DNA of 6,343 nucleotides, taken from contig MFMD01000022.1 of NCBI GenBank assembly GCA_001781715.1, positions 6,066 to 12,408 of the forward strand. Reading direction: 5' to 3'. A program made the position numbers and the translations under genes. The stretch is from Candidatus Kaiserbacteria bacterium RIFCSPLOWO2_01_FULL_55_19 (GTDB lineage Bacteria > Patescibacteriota > Minisyncoccia > Phycocordibacterales > Phycocordibacteraceae). This document shows positions 1 to 5,047 of this stretch, in pieces; the stretch's first letter is position 1, and each line of letters opens with the position of its first letter. The notes below the pieces were generated by a model that was not told the DNA's origin, did not search any database, and saw only the letters and a program-made list of their open reading frames with translations.

Positions 1-1
1 G

Positions 2-346
2 GTTCCGCACGCCGTCATCACGAACGCGCCACGCCTTGTTGATGAATTGTGCGTGCTTATCGCGAAAGAGAATATACATGCCGTCGTGATAGGAGAGTCG
101 CGCACGCTTACGAGCGGCGAGAACCCGATTGCAAGAGATGCCCGAGCGCTCGGCGACAGCATCAGCGAGCGGTCAGGTACGCCCGTGTTCTATGAGTCAG
201 AGGTGTTTACGAGTGCCGCGGCGCGGCGCGCGCCCGAGAAGCAGGCGAAGTCGCGCGCGCCGAAATCGCGCAAGAATATAGACGCATCCGCCGCCGCACT
301 CATCCTTACCAGCTATCTCTCCCGCAGCCACCATGGACCCCATTAG
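2..346 (+). CDS. ruvX: YqgF/RuvX-family nuclease (putative pre-16S rRNA nuclease / Holliday junction resolvase), 3' part
   Basis: The reading frame is open from the left edge, so the true start and the N-terminal catalytic Asp region lie outside the window; 114 residues are visible. YqgF-family proteins have an RNase H-like fold and are linked to 5' maturation of 16S rRNA and proposed to resolve Holliday junctions. Family landmarks seen in order are a hydrophobic strand ending in VVIGES, the ENPIARDARALGDSI helix, YESEVFTSAAARR (position of the family's DER-type acidic motif), a basic KSRAPKSRK stretch, and IDASAAALILTSYL, which matches the C-terminal catalytic Asp helix (VDxxAAxxILQSYL). The DER motif is altered to ESE, so the first Asp is not kept. 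The final residues after TSYLSR look like unconserved tail. The gene overlaps the start of the next gene by 14 bases, suggesting co-transcription. Family assignment is fairly firm; activity is inferred. Confidence 0.82.
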   Translation, partial: VPHAVITNAPRLVDELCVLIAKENIHAVVIGESRTLTSGENPIARDARALGDSISERSGTPVFYESEVFTSAAARRAPEKQAKSRAPKSRKNIDASAAALILTSYLSRSHHGPH

Positions 347-728
347 AAATGCAGACAGTTCTAACGGGGCAAGCAAGCCCCGCATATCGATTGATGAGTT
401 TAGCAAGATAGAAGTGAAGGTCGGCACGGTCAAAAGTGCCGAGCGCGTGCCCGAAACCGACAAGCTCCTGAAGCTCACGGTTGATTTTAATGAAGTTTCG
501 CCGGAGAACGGCGAAAAGGTCCTGCGGCAGATTGCGTCGGGCATTGTCGGCTATGTAAGCGAGCCCGAGTCGCTTGTTGGTCGGCAATTTGCGTTCGTAA
601 CGAATCTCGAGCCGCGCATGATACGAGGACTTGAGAGCAATGGGATGCTTTTTGCCGTCGGCGCAGGCGAGACATTCGCGTTTTTAACACCCGATAGGGC
701 AGTGCCACCTGGGACGAGTGCACACTAA
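333..728 (+). CDS. tRNA-binding OB-fold protein (MetRS C-terminal domain / Trbp111-like)
   Basis: This 131-residue protein is a stand-alone EMAPII/Trbp111-type tRNA-binding domain, the fold found at the C-terminus of many methionyl-tRNA synthetases and in CsaA. It starts with a short variable tail, then ISIDEFSKIEVKVGTV (about residues 18-33), ERVPETDKLLKLTVDF (37-52), the core RQIASGIVGY (65-74) and VTNLEPRMIRGLESNGMLFA (89-108), all in the order expected for the family. No synthetase catalytic domain (HIGH/KMSKS) is present here, so it could act as a separate MetRS beta subunit or as a general tRNA-binding factor; the sequence cannot decide between these. ATG at 333 is chosen because it gives a normal N-terminus before the conserved ISIDEF. 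The start overlaps the preceding nuclease gene by 14 bases and no clear ribosome binding site is seen. Confidence 0.85.
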   Translation: MDPIRNADSSNGASKPRISIDEFSKIEVKVGTVKSAERVPETDKLLKLTVDFNEVSPENGEKVLRQIASGIVGYVSEPESLVGRQFAFVTNLEPRMIRGLESNGMLFAVGAGETFAFLTPDRAVPPGTSAH

Positions 729-754
729 CGCACAAAGCGACGGCGCAGGCGCGC

Positions 755-760
755 TATACT
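755..760 (+). promoter_or_regulatory. -10-like hexamer TATACT for a leaderless pilM transcript
   Basis: TATACT matches the sigma70 -10 consensus at five of six positions and ends six bases before the ATG at 767, so transcription would be expected to begin at or very near the start codon. No Shine-Dalgarno-like sequence lies between 729 and 766. No recognisable -35 box is seen 16-18 bases further upstream. Leaderless transcription of the pilus operon is therefore an inference from position only. Confidence 0.5.
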
Positions 761-766
761 TTGGAC

Positions 767-1864
767 ATGTCCCTCGGTCTTCGTGAGAAACTGCGCGTCG
801 CGTTTGCACCGCCGCGCTCTATTGCGCTACCGCTCTCCGGTATGGATCTCTCCACAAGCGGCGTTAAGGCCGTGCGTCTGGCTGCAGGTCCGTACGGACT
901 CACGCTTGCGAGTTATACAGCGTCTTGGCTTCCGTCCGGCGCGTTTATCGACGGTGACATCGCAGACAAAGCTGCGGTTGTTGAGGCGCTCACAACTGCC
1001 GCTCGGACGACGGGCATTTCTGCCACGAACGCAACACTTTCCGAATCCAAGTCGTATCTCTTTGAGACGACGATTAAAGACGCAACGAAAGTCGAGTGGC
1101 GTACCAGCATTGAGCAGCGTCTTGATGAGCTTATACCGCTGCCGCCCCCAGAAGTTTCTTTTGACATTGTTGGAGTGGGACAGAGTAAGGAGGGCGACGC
1201 GCTTGTTGTCGGCGTTGGCTTCGCGCGTCGCATCGTTGACGAAACACTCGCCGCCTTTGACCAAGCGCGCATAGAGGTGCGCGCGCTTGAGGGAGAGCCC
1301 TTCGCGATGGCGCGTGCGCTCATTCCCGCAGGGGATATGTCCACCGTGCTCATTATTGATGTGGGTAAGACGACAACGAAACTCTCAATCGTTGCCGGCC
1401 GCATACCGCGATTCGCGACAACCATCGGCATCGGCGGGCACGCGCTGACGCTCGCGGTCCAGAAACATTTCGGCGTGACGGAGGCCGAAGCCCGCAAGGT
1501 GAAGGCCGAGCGCGGTATCGTGCCGGCCCCCGGGAACGAGGACTATCTTGCCGCAATGCTCTCAACGGTCTCGGCCATCCGCGACGAAATATTTCATCGT
1601 CTTGAATATTGGCAGGAGAAAGTATCCAGCTCGGGCATGCACGAGCCGGTGTCGCGCGCCATTCTCGCGGGCGGAAACGCCTCGATACGCGGGCTACCCG
1701 AATATCTTGAGGGGGCGCTCCGAATCCCCGTTACCGCGGGTGATGTGTTCACCAACCTTGCGTCGCGCGATACGTGGATTCCCGAACTTGATTACACAGA
1801 GTCGCTCGCGTATGCAACGGCGATAGGTCTTGCGCTACGGGACGATGTTCAACCGTATGCATAA
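767..1864 (+). CDS. pilM: Type IV pilus assembly protein PilM (actin-like ATPase)
   Basis: PilM is a cytoplasmic actin-like protein that binds the N-terminal tail of PilN and links the inner-membrane PilN-PilO complex to the pilus motor. The 365-residue product has the family landmarks: phosphate-1 motif GMDLSTSGVKAV (about residues 25-36), the SESKSYLFETTI and LDELIPLPPPEVSFDI segment typical of PilM, phosphate-2 motif VLIIDVGKTTTKLSIV (Asp near 198), IGIGGHALTLAV, and the adenosine-binding ILAGGNASIRGLPEYL near residue 300. Length is normal for the family (about 350). The ATG at 767 is preferred over a TTG two codons upstream because a TATACT box sits exactly six bases before it and the TTG has no ribosome binding site. 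It overlaps the pilN-like gene by about 20 bases and heads the pilM-N-O block. Confidence 0.92.
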   Translation: MSLGLREKLRVAFAPPRSIALPLSGMDLSTSGVKAVRLAAGPYGLTLASYTASWLPSGAFIDGDIADKAAVVEALTTAARTTGISATNATLSESKSYLFETTIKDATKVEWRTSIEQRLDELIPLPPPEVSFDIVGVGQSKEGDALVVGVGFARRIVDETLAAFDQARIEVRALEGEPFAMARALIPAGDMSTVLIIDVGKTTTKLSIVAGRIPRFATTIGIGGHALTLAVQKHFGVTEAEARKVKAERGIVPAPGNEDYLAAMLSTVSAIRDEIFHRLEYWQEKVSSSGMHEPVSRAILAGGNASIRGLPEYLEGALRIPVTAGDVFTNLASRDTWIPELDYTESLAYATAIGLALRDDVQPYA

Positions 1865-2414
1865 CGAACTTACCAATCTCCTCCCTTTTGAGCGGCAGCG
1901 CGCACTCTCGCGCGAATATTTCCTTCGTCTCGGCATGGTCGGCATCATCTTGGTGAATATACTGGTACTCATTGCGGCACTGCTCCTCTTCCCGACCTAT
2001 GTATTTCTCTCCAAAAGCATGAGCGCGGAACAGAAGCGTCTAGCCACCCTAGAATCAACACTCTCCGCGACGAGTGACTCAGTGCTCTCCATGCGCCTCT
2101 CCGCACTTATGAGCGATGCAACAACCCTAACGGCGCTCGCCGACGCTCCTTCGGCGAGCGCAACCATGCGCAGCGCGCTTGCCGTCTCCCGTTTCGGTAT
2201 TGCACTTGCAGGACTCGTCTACACACCGGGGAGTACCGAGGCATTGGGCGGCACGCTCGCTATTTCAGGCACGGCAGCAACGCGTGACGCCCTGCGCAAC
2301 TACCAGCTCGCTCTCCAGGGTGCGGCCTTTGCCCGCACGGCCGTTCTCCCGGTCTCTGCGTATGCGAAGGATAGCGACATCGCATTTACTATCACCGTAA
2401 CGCTCGCGCCATGA
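1845..2414 (+). CDS. pilN: PilN-like type IV pilus inner-membrane protein
   Basis: This 189-residue protein has the architecture of PilN: a short cytoplasmic tail with NLLPFERQRAL (about residues 11-21), which resembles the INLLP tail that PilM grips, one transmembrane helix (about 30-55), a coiled-coil-like stretch rich in Ser, Leu and Glu, and a C-terminal alpha/beta domain (ferredoxin-like in known PilN). Sequence similarity outside the NLLP tail is weak, so the call rests on architecture and position directly after pilM and before a pilO-like gene. ATG at 1845 is used; ATG at 1857 (MHNELTNLLP) is equally possible and would shorten the overlap with pilM to 8 bases. The stop overlaps the next start as ATGA. 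A perfect 11-bp inverted repeat lies inside the coding region. Confidence 0.8.
   Translation: MFNRMHNELTNLLPFERQRALSREYFLRLGMVGIILVNILVLIAALLLFPTYVFLSKSMSAEQKRLATLESTLSATSDSVLSMRLSALMSDATTLTALADAPSASATMRSALAVSRFGIALAGLVYTPGSTEALGGTLAISGTAATRDALRNYQLALQGAAFARTAVLPVSAYAKDSDIAFTITVTLAP
2133..2161 (+). repeat. Perfect 11-bp inverted repeat (intragenic hairpin in pilN)
   Basis: The arms at 2133-2143 (GCGCTCGCCGA) and 2151-2161 (TCGGCGAGCGC) are exact reverse complements separated by 7 bases. The GC-rich stem would be very stable in the mRNA. It has no T-run after it, so it is not a standard terminator. It lies in the variable coiled-coil region of the protein, coding roughly for LADAPSAS. Confidence 0.8.
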
Positions 2415-2944
2415 GATCCTTTGCTCGTCTTTTCGTCGCTCTCGCCGTCTGCGTCATCACCATAGTCGGCTACGGGTTCTGGTATGCCGCAATTGAGGCA
2501 AAAAGCGCCGCCGTAGCAGAACTAAAGAACGAGGTTACTGTAAAAAATGAAAACGCGGACCGCGTTGCTTCTGCCCGCGCATCGCTTGCCGAACTGGCGG
2601 GGAGCGAAGCGCTTATACAGGGATATTTTGTTCCAGAGACGGGAGTTGTCGCCTTTATTAACAATCTTGAGGCGCGCGGACGCAAGCAGGGGGCAACTGT
2701 CAGCGTTCTCTCCGTTTCTACAGGCGCCAGCGCCGCGAAGACGCCGCTCACGCTCTCATTCGCGCTTATGATTACTGGATCGTTTGATGCGGTGATGCGC
2801 ACCATTGGTGTCATTGAATATGCACCATACGATCTCTCAATCTCGGTACTCGCAATTACTCACGAGGGGAAGAATGGCTGGCGCGCTAACCTCACGATTC
2901 TTGTGGGCTCGGCACCCGCGCGCGCCGCAACAACCACACCATGA
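2411..2944 (+). CDS. pilO: PilO-like type IV pilus inner-membrane protein
   Basis: The 177-residue product has one N-terminal transmembrane helix (about residues 6-27) after a short basic tail (MRSFAR), then a probable coiled coil (about 28-65, EAKSAAVAELKNEVTVKNEN onward), and a periplasm-side alpha/beta domain. Features shared with PilO are the GVVAFINNLEARGRKQGATVSVLSV block (a strand and helix of the ferredoxin-like fold) and a second LSFALMITGSFDAVMRTIGVIEYAPYDLSIS block, matching the pattern of a PilO repeat around 'F.NFL..LE'. In other bacteria PilN and PilO form a heterodimer through these regions. The start overlaps the pilN stop by four bases (ATGA) and the stop overlaps the next gene's start in the same way, so translation is likely coupled. 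The assignment combines architecture and gene order. Confidence 0.78.
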   Translation: MRSFARLFVALAVCVITIVGYGFWYAAIEAKSAAVAELKNEVTVKNENADRVASARASLAELAGSEALIQGYFVPETGVVAFINNLEARGRKQGATVSVLSVSTGASAAKTPLTLSFALMITGSFDAVMRTIGVIEYAPYDLSISVLAITHEGKNGWRANLTILVGSAPARAATTTP

Positions 2945-3249
2945 GCACGCCCCGCTTCATCAGCTCGTTTGTAAAGCGTTTGCGCGCCGATACACATCAA
3001 GACCCTGTGCGCGACTGGCTCGCGCTGATTACCCTGTCAGCCGTAGTGCTCGCCGGCATCATTGTATGGAATGTGTGGGCATTTGACACCGTCGCACAGG
3101 GCGGGACCATCGGAACAGCGCCGACCGCGGTGTCCCAGGTCTTTAACCGAACATCTCTTGATGCGATCCAAACGATCTTTGCAGAGCGTTCTGCGGAAGA
3201 GGCGAAGTATGCCACCGGCGCATACCGGTATGCCGACCCTTCGCAATAA
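2941..3249 (+). CDS. Small single-span membrane protein of unknown function in the pil operon
   Basis: I do not recognise a named family. The 102-residue protein has a basic N-terminal tail (RFISSFVKRLR), a DPVRDW motif just before one transmembrane helix (about residues 27-48, ALITLSAVVLAGIIVWNVWAF), then a Gly/Thr/Ala-rich linker and a C-terminal helix-like segment (SLDAIQTIFAERSAEEAKY) ending in TGAYRYADPSQ. With positively charged residues before the helix, the C-terminal half would lie outside the membrane. It overlaps the pilO-like stop as ATGA, so it belongs to the same operon and sits where many bacteria have the lipoprotein PilP; it has no lipobox and no PilP-like domain. A role as an accessory subunit of the PilM-N-O complex is inferred only from position. 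Confidence 0.75.
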   Translation: MSTPRFISSFVKRLRADTHQDPVRDWLALITLSAVVLAGIIVWNVWAFDTVAQGGTIGTAPTAVSQVFNRTSLDAIQTIFAERSAEEAKYATGAYRYADPSQ

Positions 3250-3268
3250 AAGAGATGTAAGATAGGGT
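3240..3268 (+). promoter_or_regulatory. Putative promoter of tRNA-Arg
   Basis: A -35-like TTCGCA (3240-3245, four of six consensus bases) and a -10-like TAGGGT (3263-3268) are spaced by 17 bases. The -10 ends seven bases before the tRNA 5' end at 3276, so the transcript would start at or close to the mature tRNA end. The -35 overlaps the stop of the preceding gene. TAGGGT is a weak -10 by E. coli standards, but the same hexamer shape recurs before other genes in this window. Confidence 0.4.
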
Positions 3269-3275
3269 GTAGATT

Positions 3276-3347
3276 GCCCCCATAGCTTAATGGATAAAGT
3301 AGCGGACTTCTAAGCCGTTGATGTTGGTTCGATTCCAGCTGGGGGCA
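3276..3347 (+). tRNA. tRNA-Arg (anticodon TCT)
   Basis: The 72-base gene folds as a full cloverleaf: acceptor GCCCCCA pairs with TGGGGGC over 7 bp, the D stem is GCTT/AAGT, the anticodon loop CTTCTAA carries TCT at 3309-3311 (reads AGA), the variable loop is 4 bases, and the T arm is GTTGG-TTCGATT-CCAGC. The discriminator is A at 3347 and CCA is not encoded (CAAAA follows). The anticodon stem GCGGA/GCCGT has an A-G mismatch at the loop-closing pair (31-39) and a G-T pair at its base. The 3' end is also one arm of a large inverted repeat described separately. Confidence 0.93.
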
Positions 3348-3412
3348 CAAAAATAACGTAGTAATTTTTGTGCCCCGAAGCACGTCTGGGAGACGTGCAT
3401 GCTGGAATCGAA
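3328..3412 (+). repeat. Inverted copy of the tRNA-Arg 3' end, interrupted by a hairpin
   Basis: Two exact inverted-repeat blocks link the tRNA to its downstream flank. TTCGATTCCAGC (3328-3339, T loop and 3' T stem) is reverse-complemented at 3401-3412. GGGGCACAAAAAT (3342-3354, 3' acceptor strand plus trailer) is reverse-complemented at 3364-3376, with a 9-base loop between. The blocks are two bases apart in the tRNA but 24 bases apart in the downstream copy, where bases 3377-3400 hold an 8-bp hairpin. Twenty-five of 27 tRNA-side bases are therefore matched. A primary transcript could pair these arms instead of forming the T arm and acceptor stem. It may be a duplicated and inverted tRNA fragment, a mobile-element scar, or a processing or control structure. 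Confidence 0.85.
3380..3398 (+). repeat. Perfect 8-bp hairpin GCACGTCT-GGG-AGACGTGC
   Basis: The arms 3380-3387 and 3391-3398 are exact reverse complements around a GGG triloop on the + strand. It sits between the two halves of the inverted tRNA-Arg fragment. No T-run follows on either strand, so a simple intrinsic terminator is not supported. Confidence 0.8.
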
Positions 3413-3503
3413 GACCTTGCGAGCATTTTATGGAGCGCCGCGCACAGAAAATCCGCAAGGTGTACTGAAACTGTAAGTTTCGATATGCGTAATCGCGGTC
3501 CAG

Positions 3504-3537
3504 CTGAAAAGCGAAGGAGCTGGAGATATAGTAAGGT
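3504..3537 (+). promoter_or_regulatory. Putative promoter of tRNA-Leu(CAG)
   Basis: CTGAAA (3504-3509, four of six -35 consensus bases) and TATAGT (3527-3532, five of six -10 bases) are 17 bases apart, a standard sigma70 spacing, predicting a start near 3539 and a leader of about 7 bases. An overlapping TAAGGT (3532-3537) lies 8 bases before the tRNA and fits the TANGGT pattern seen before the other tRNAs. Only one of the two need be used. The -35 overlaps the last stem of the upstream structured spacer. Confidence 0.5.
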
Positions 3538-3545
3538 ATGCTTAC

Positions 3546-3627
3546 GGGCACGTGGCGGAACTGGTATACGCGTACGTCTCAGAAGCGTATGTCGCAAGAC
3601 TTGAGAGTTCAAATCTCTCCGTGCCCA
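3546..3627 (+). tRNA. tRNA-Leu (anticodon CAG)
   Basis: This 82-base class II tRNA has acceptor GGGCACG/CGTGCCC (7 bp), a D arm GCGGAACTGGTATACGC, anticodon stem TACGT/GCGTA with a T-G closing pair, loop CTCAGAA giving CAG at 3580-3582 (reads CUG), a 13-base variable arm with a GTC-GCAA-GAC stem-loop, and T arm GAGAG-TTCAAAT-CTCTC. The discriminator A, as expected for leucine tRNA, is at 3627. CCA is not encoded. Confidence 0.94.
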
Positions 3628-3652
3628 CTAGTGCGATACTACGAAGGTGCGC

Positions 3653-3658
3653 TATGGT
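3653..3658 (+). promoter_or_regulatory. -10-like TATGGT before tRNA-Val
   Basis: TATGGT ends nine bases before the tRNA-Val 5' end and matches the TANGGT pattern at the other tRNA genes. No -35-like hexamer is seen upstream, and the 40-base gap would also allow co-transcription with tRNA-Leu. Confidence 0.3.
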
Positions 3659-3667
3659 TGAAGTACT

Positions 3668-3740
3668 GCGCGGTTAGCTCAGTTGGTAGAGCAACCCCTT
3701 TACACGGGGAAGGTCGGGGGTTCAAGTCCCTCACCGCGCA
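3668..3740 (+). tRNA. tRNA-Val (anticodon TAC)
   Basis: The 73-base cloverleaf has acceptor GCGCGGT/ACCGCGC, D stem GCTC/GAGC with loop AGTTGGTA, anticodon loop TTTACAC with TAC at 3701-3703, variable loop AGGTC, and T arm GGGGG-TTCAAGT-CCCTC with one G-T pair. The anticodon stem ACCCC/GGGGA has an A-A mismatch at its outer pair (27-43), leaving four G-C pairs. The discriminator is A and CCA is not encoded. Confidence 0.94.
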
Positions 3741-3779
3741 CTTGAAACTAAATAGCGCGTCACCTACGTTTACAGAGAT

Positions 3780-4307
3780 ATGCCAACCGAAGAACAAATC
3801 ATTTTAGTTGACCGCGACGATGTGCAGGTCGGCGTTATGGGCAAGTTGCAGACGCATGAGAACGGACTTTTACACCGCGCATTCTCCATTCTCGTTAAGA
3901 ATAGTAAAGGAGAAATGATGTTGCAGAAGCGAGCGCGCGGGAAGTATCACAGTGGCGAGCTCTGGACCAACACGTGCTGCGGGCACCCACGAGAGGGAGA
4001 GGAGATTATAGAGGCGGCGCACCGCCGCCTCGGGGAAGAAATGGGATTCGATTGTCCCCTCGTTGAAATATCCGCGCTTATATATCAGGCAAATCTAGAC
4101 CACGGGCTACAAGAGAATGAATTCCTGCACATATTCTCCGGTACCTACGATGGCGTACCGCGTATCAATCCGGGAGAGGCGAGTGACTGGAAGTGGATGG
4201 CACTTGGCGACCTGCAATCAGATGCCGAGAAGAATCCTGGCGCATACACGGAGTGGCTCAAGATTATCTTGAACGAGGTACAAAAAGGTGCTATCACACT
4301 TATGTAA
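3780..4307 (+). CDS. idi: Isopentenyl-diphosphate delta-isomerase, type I (Nudix)
   Basis: Idi interconverts isopentenyl diphosphate and dimethylallyl diphosphate in the cytoplasm, supplying the starter for polyprenyl chains. The 175-residue protein matches the family length (E. coli 182). Visible key residues are His26 and His32 (HENGLLHRAFS), catalytic Cys67 and metal-binding His69 in WTNTCCGHP, the Nudix helix REGEEIIEAAHRRLGEEMG (71-89), and Glu112 and Glu114 in GLQENE, equivalent to the E. coli metal and catalytic glutamates. ATG at 3780 gives the normal N-terminus (TEEQIILVD). It begins 40 bases after tRNA-Val with only an AGAGA-like weak ribosome site. uppS follows 34 bases downstream, so both genes probably serve polyprenyl-phosphate synthesis. 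Confidence 0.95.
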   Translation: MPTEEQIILVDRDDVQVGVMGKLQTHENGLLHRAFSILVKNSKGEMMLQKRARGKYHSGELWTNTCCGHPREGEEIIEAAHRRLGEEMGFDCPLVEISALIYQANLDHGLQENEFLHIFSGTYDGVPRINPGEASDWKWMALGDLQSDAEKNPGAYTEWLKIILNEVQKGAITLM

Positions 4308-4341
4308 CCGTAAAAAGAATGACATACCAATTGCTACATCT

Positions 4342-5025
4342 ATGACTGGACCATCTCGCGCTACTTGCGTCGGCATTATTCTGGACGGCAATCGACGTTG
4401 GGCCAAGGAGCGCGGTCTGTCGAAACTCGAGGGACATCGTGCCGGTATGGAAAAGATAAAGGACGCGACACGGTTCGTGCGCGCAAGTGGCGTTAGCCAT
4501 CTGGTTGTCTACGCGTTCTCAACCGAGAACTGGAATCGCGATGCTGAAGAAGTGTCGTATCTCATGGACCTTTTTCTTGAGACAATGAAGAAGGAACTAA
4601 AAGAATTGGGGAAAGAAGGCGTACGCGTGCGTTTCGTGGGCCAGCGCGAACGCTTCTCGAAAGAATTGCAGAGTGGGATGAATGAAACTGAGGAGCAGAC
4701 GCGAAAGAACGATACGTTCACGCTCTGGGTCTGTCTCTCCTACGGCGGTCGCGCGGAGATTGTCTCAGCGGCGCGCGCGGCCGCCGCTTCAGGCGCGGAG
4801 ATTACGGAAGAAAGTCTCGCGCATCACCTGTGGACGCGAGAGATGCCTGACCCGGACATTATCATCCGTACGAGCGGAGAGAAACGGCTCTCGGGATTTC
4901 TCACCTGGCAGTCGGTATACAGCGAACTCTTCTTTACGGATACGAAGTGGCCTGCCTTCACAGAAGAAGAATTTGACGCCATCCTCGCAGAATTCTCGCA
5001 ACGAGAACGCCGCCGCGGGAAATAG
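4342..5025 (+). CDS. uppS: Cis-prenyltransferase: undecaprenyl (polyprenyl) diphosphate synthase
   Basis: UppS adds isopentenyl units in cis to farnesyl diphosphate to make the C55 lipid carrier for peptidoglycan and other envelope polymers. The 227-residue product carries region I IILDGNRRWA (catalytic Asp near residue 15), KLEGHRAGMEKI, the region III motif VYAFSTENWNR, CLSYGGRAEI, and the C-terminal PDPDIIIRTSGEKRLSGFLTWQ followed by VYSELFFTD, which holds the Arg/Ser residues that bind isopentenyl diphosphate. Region I reads GNRRWA rather than the common GNGRWA. ATG at 4342 is chosen because conserved sequence begins a few residues later; the frame is open back to a GTG at 4288 inside idi, whose extra 18 residues look unconserved. 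The protein is slightly shorter than E. coli UppS (253). The chain length of the product cannot be read from the sequence. Confidence 0.94.
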   Translation: MTGPSRATCVGIILDGNRRWAKERGLSKLEGHRAGMEKIKDATRFVRASGVSHLVVYAFSTENWNRDAEEVSYLMDLFLETMKKELKELGKEGVRVRFVGQRERFSKELQSGMNETEEQTRKNDTFTLWVCLSYGGRAEIVSAARAAAASGAEITEESLAHHLWTREMPDPDIIIRTSGEKRLSGFLTWQSVYSELFFTDTKWPAFTEEEFDAILAEFSQRERRRGK

Positions 5026-5035
5026 CGAGAAATGC

Positions 5036-5041
5036 TAGGGT
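5036..5041 (+). promoter_or_regulatory. -10-like TAGGGT preceding the RluA-family gene
   Basis: TAGGGT, preceded by TGC as in extended -10 elements, ends six bases before the ATG at 5048, the same spacing as TATACT before pilM. The transcript would be leaderless. It is the identical hexamer found before tRNA-Arg. No -35 box is visible. Confidence 0.35.
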
Positions 5042-5047
5042 ACTTGG

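Larger units (their letters stand above)
3348..3545 (+). other. 198-base structured spacer between tRNA-Arg and tRNA-Leu, candidate non-coding RNA or element scar
   Basis: No convincing protein is encoded here. Beyond the tRNA-derived inverted repeat, further perfect inverted repeats follow in series: ACCTTGCG 3414-3421 with CGCAAGGT 3454-3461 (continued inside by ATTTT 3425-3429 with AAAAT 3448-3452), GAAACT 3467-3472 with AGTTTC 3476-3481 (3-base loop), and TCCAGCT 3499-3505 with AGCTGGA 3518-3524. Up to about 3525 the stretch is thus nearly covered by possible stems. I could not match it to tmRNA, SRP RNA, 6S RNA, RNase P, a hammerhead or a group I intron. Whether it is transcribed on its own, is a long 3' trailer of pre-tRNA-Arg, or is inert is unknown. 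Confidence 0.45.

Noticed and set aside
913..1497. 194-residue minus-strand frame inside pilM
   Set aside because: It lies wholly opposite conserved pilM motifs and has a low-complexity Ser/Ala/Arg composition with no recognisable domain.
3342..3376. Intrinsic terminator after tRNA-Arg
   Set aside because: The T-run lies within the stem, not after it, and the GC arm overlaps the mature tRNA; no standard hairpin plus T-tail is formed.
3499..3524. SRP RNA domain IV hairpin
   Set aside because: AGCGAAGGAGC loosely resembles the conserved GGAAGG-AGCAGC loop, but the GGAA tetraloop and the symmetric internal loop are missing.
3348..3545. Group I intron or IStron between the tRNAs
   Set aside because: A GATATAGT string resembles the S element, but P, Q and R core elements are absent and the flanking tRNAs are complete, so nothing is interrupted.
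3310..3612. Minus-strand open frames across the tRNA-Arg gene and spacer
   Set aside because: They read through a clear tRNA and its inverted copy; peptides of the ESNQHQRLRS / GIEPTST type are well-known spurious translations of tRNA genes.
3538..3807. 89-residue plus-strand frame over tRNA-Leu and tRNA-Val
   Set aside because: Both tRNAs fold fully, and a peptide containing SSVGRATPLHGEGRGFKSLTAH-like text is a typical translation of tRNA sequence.
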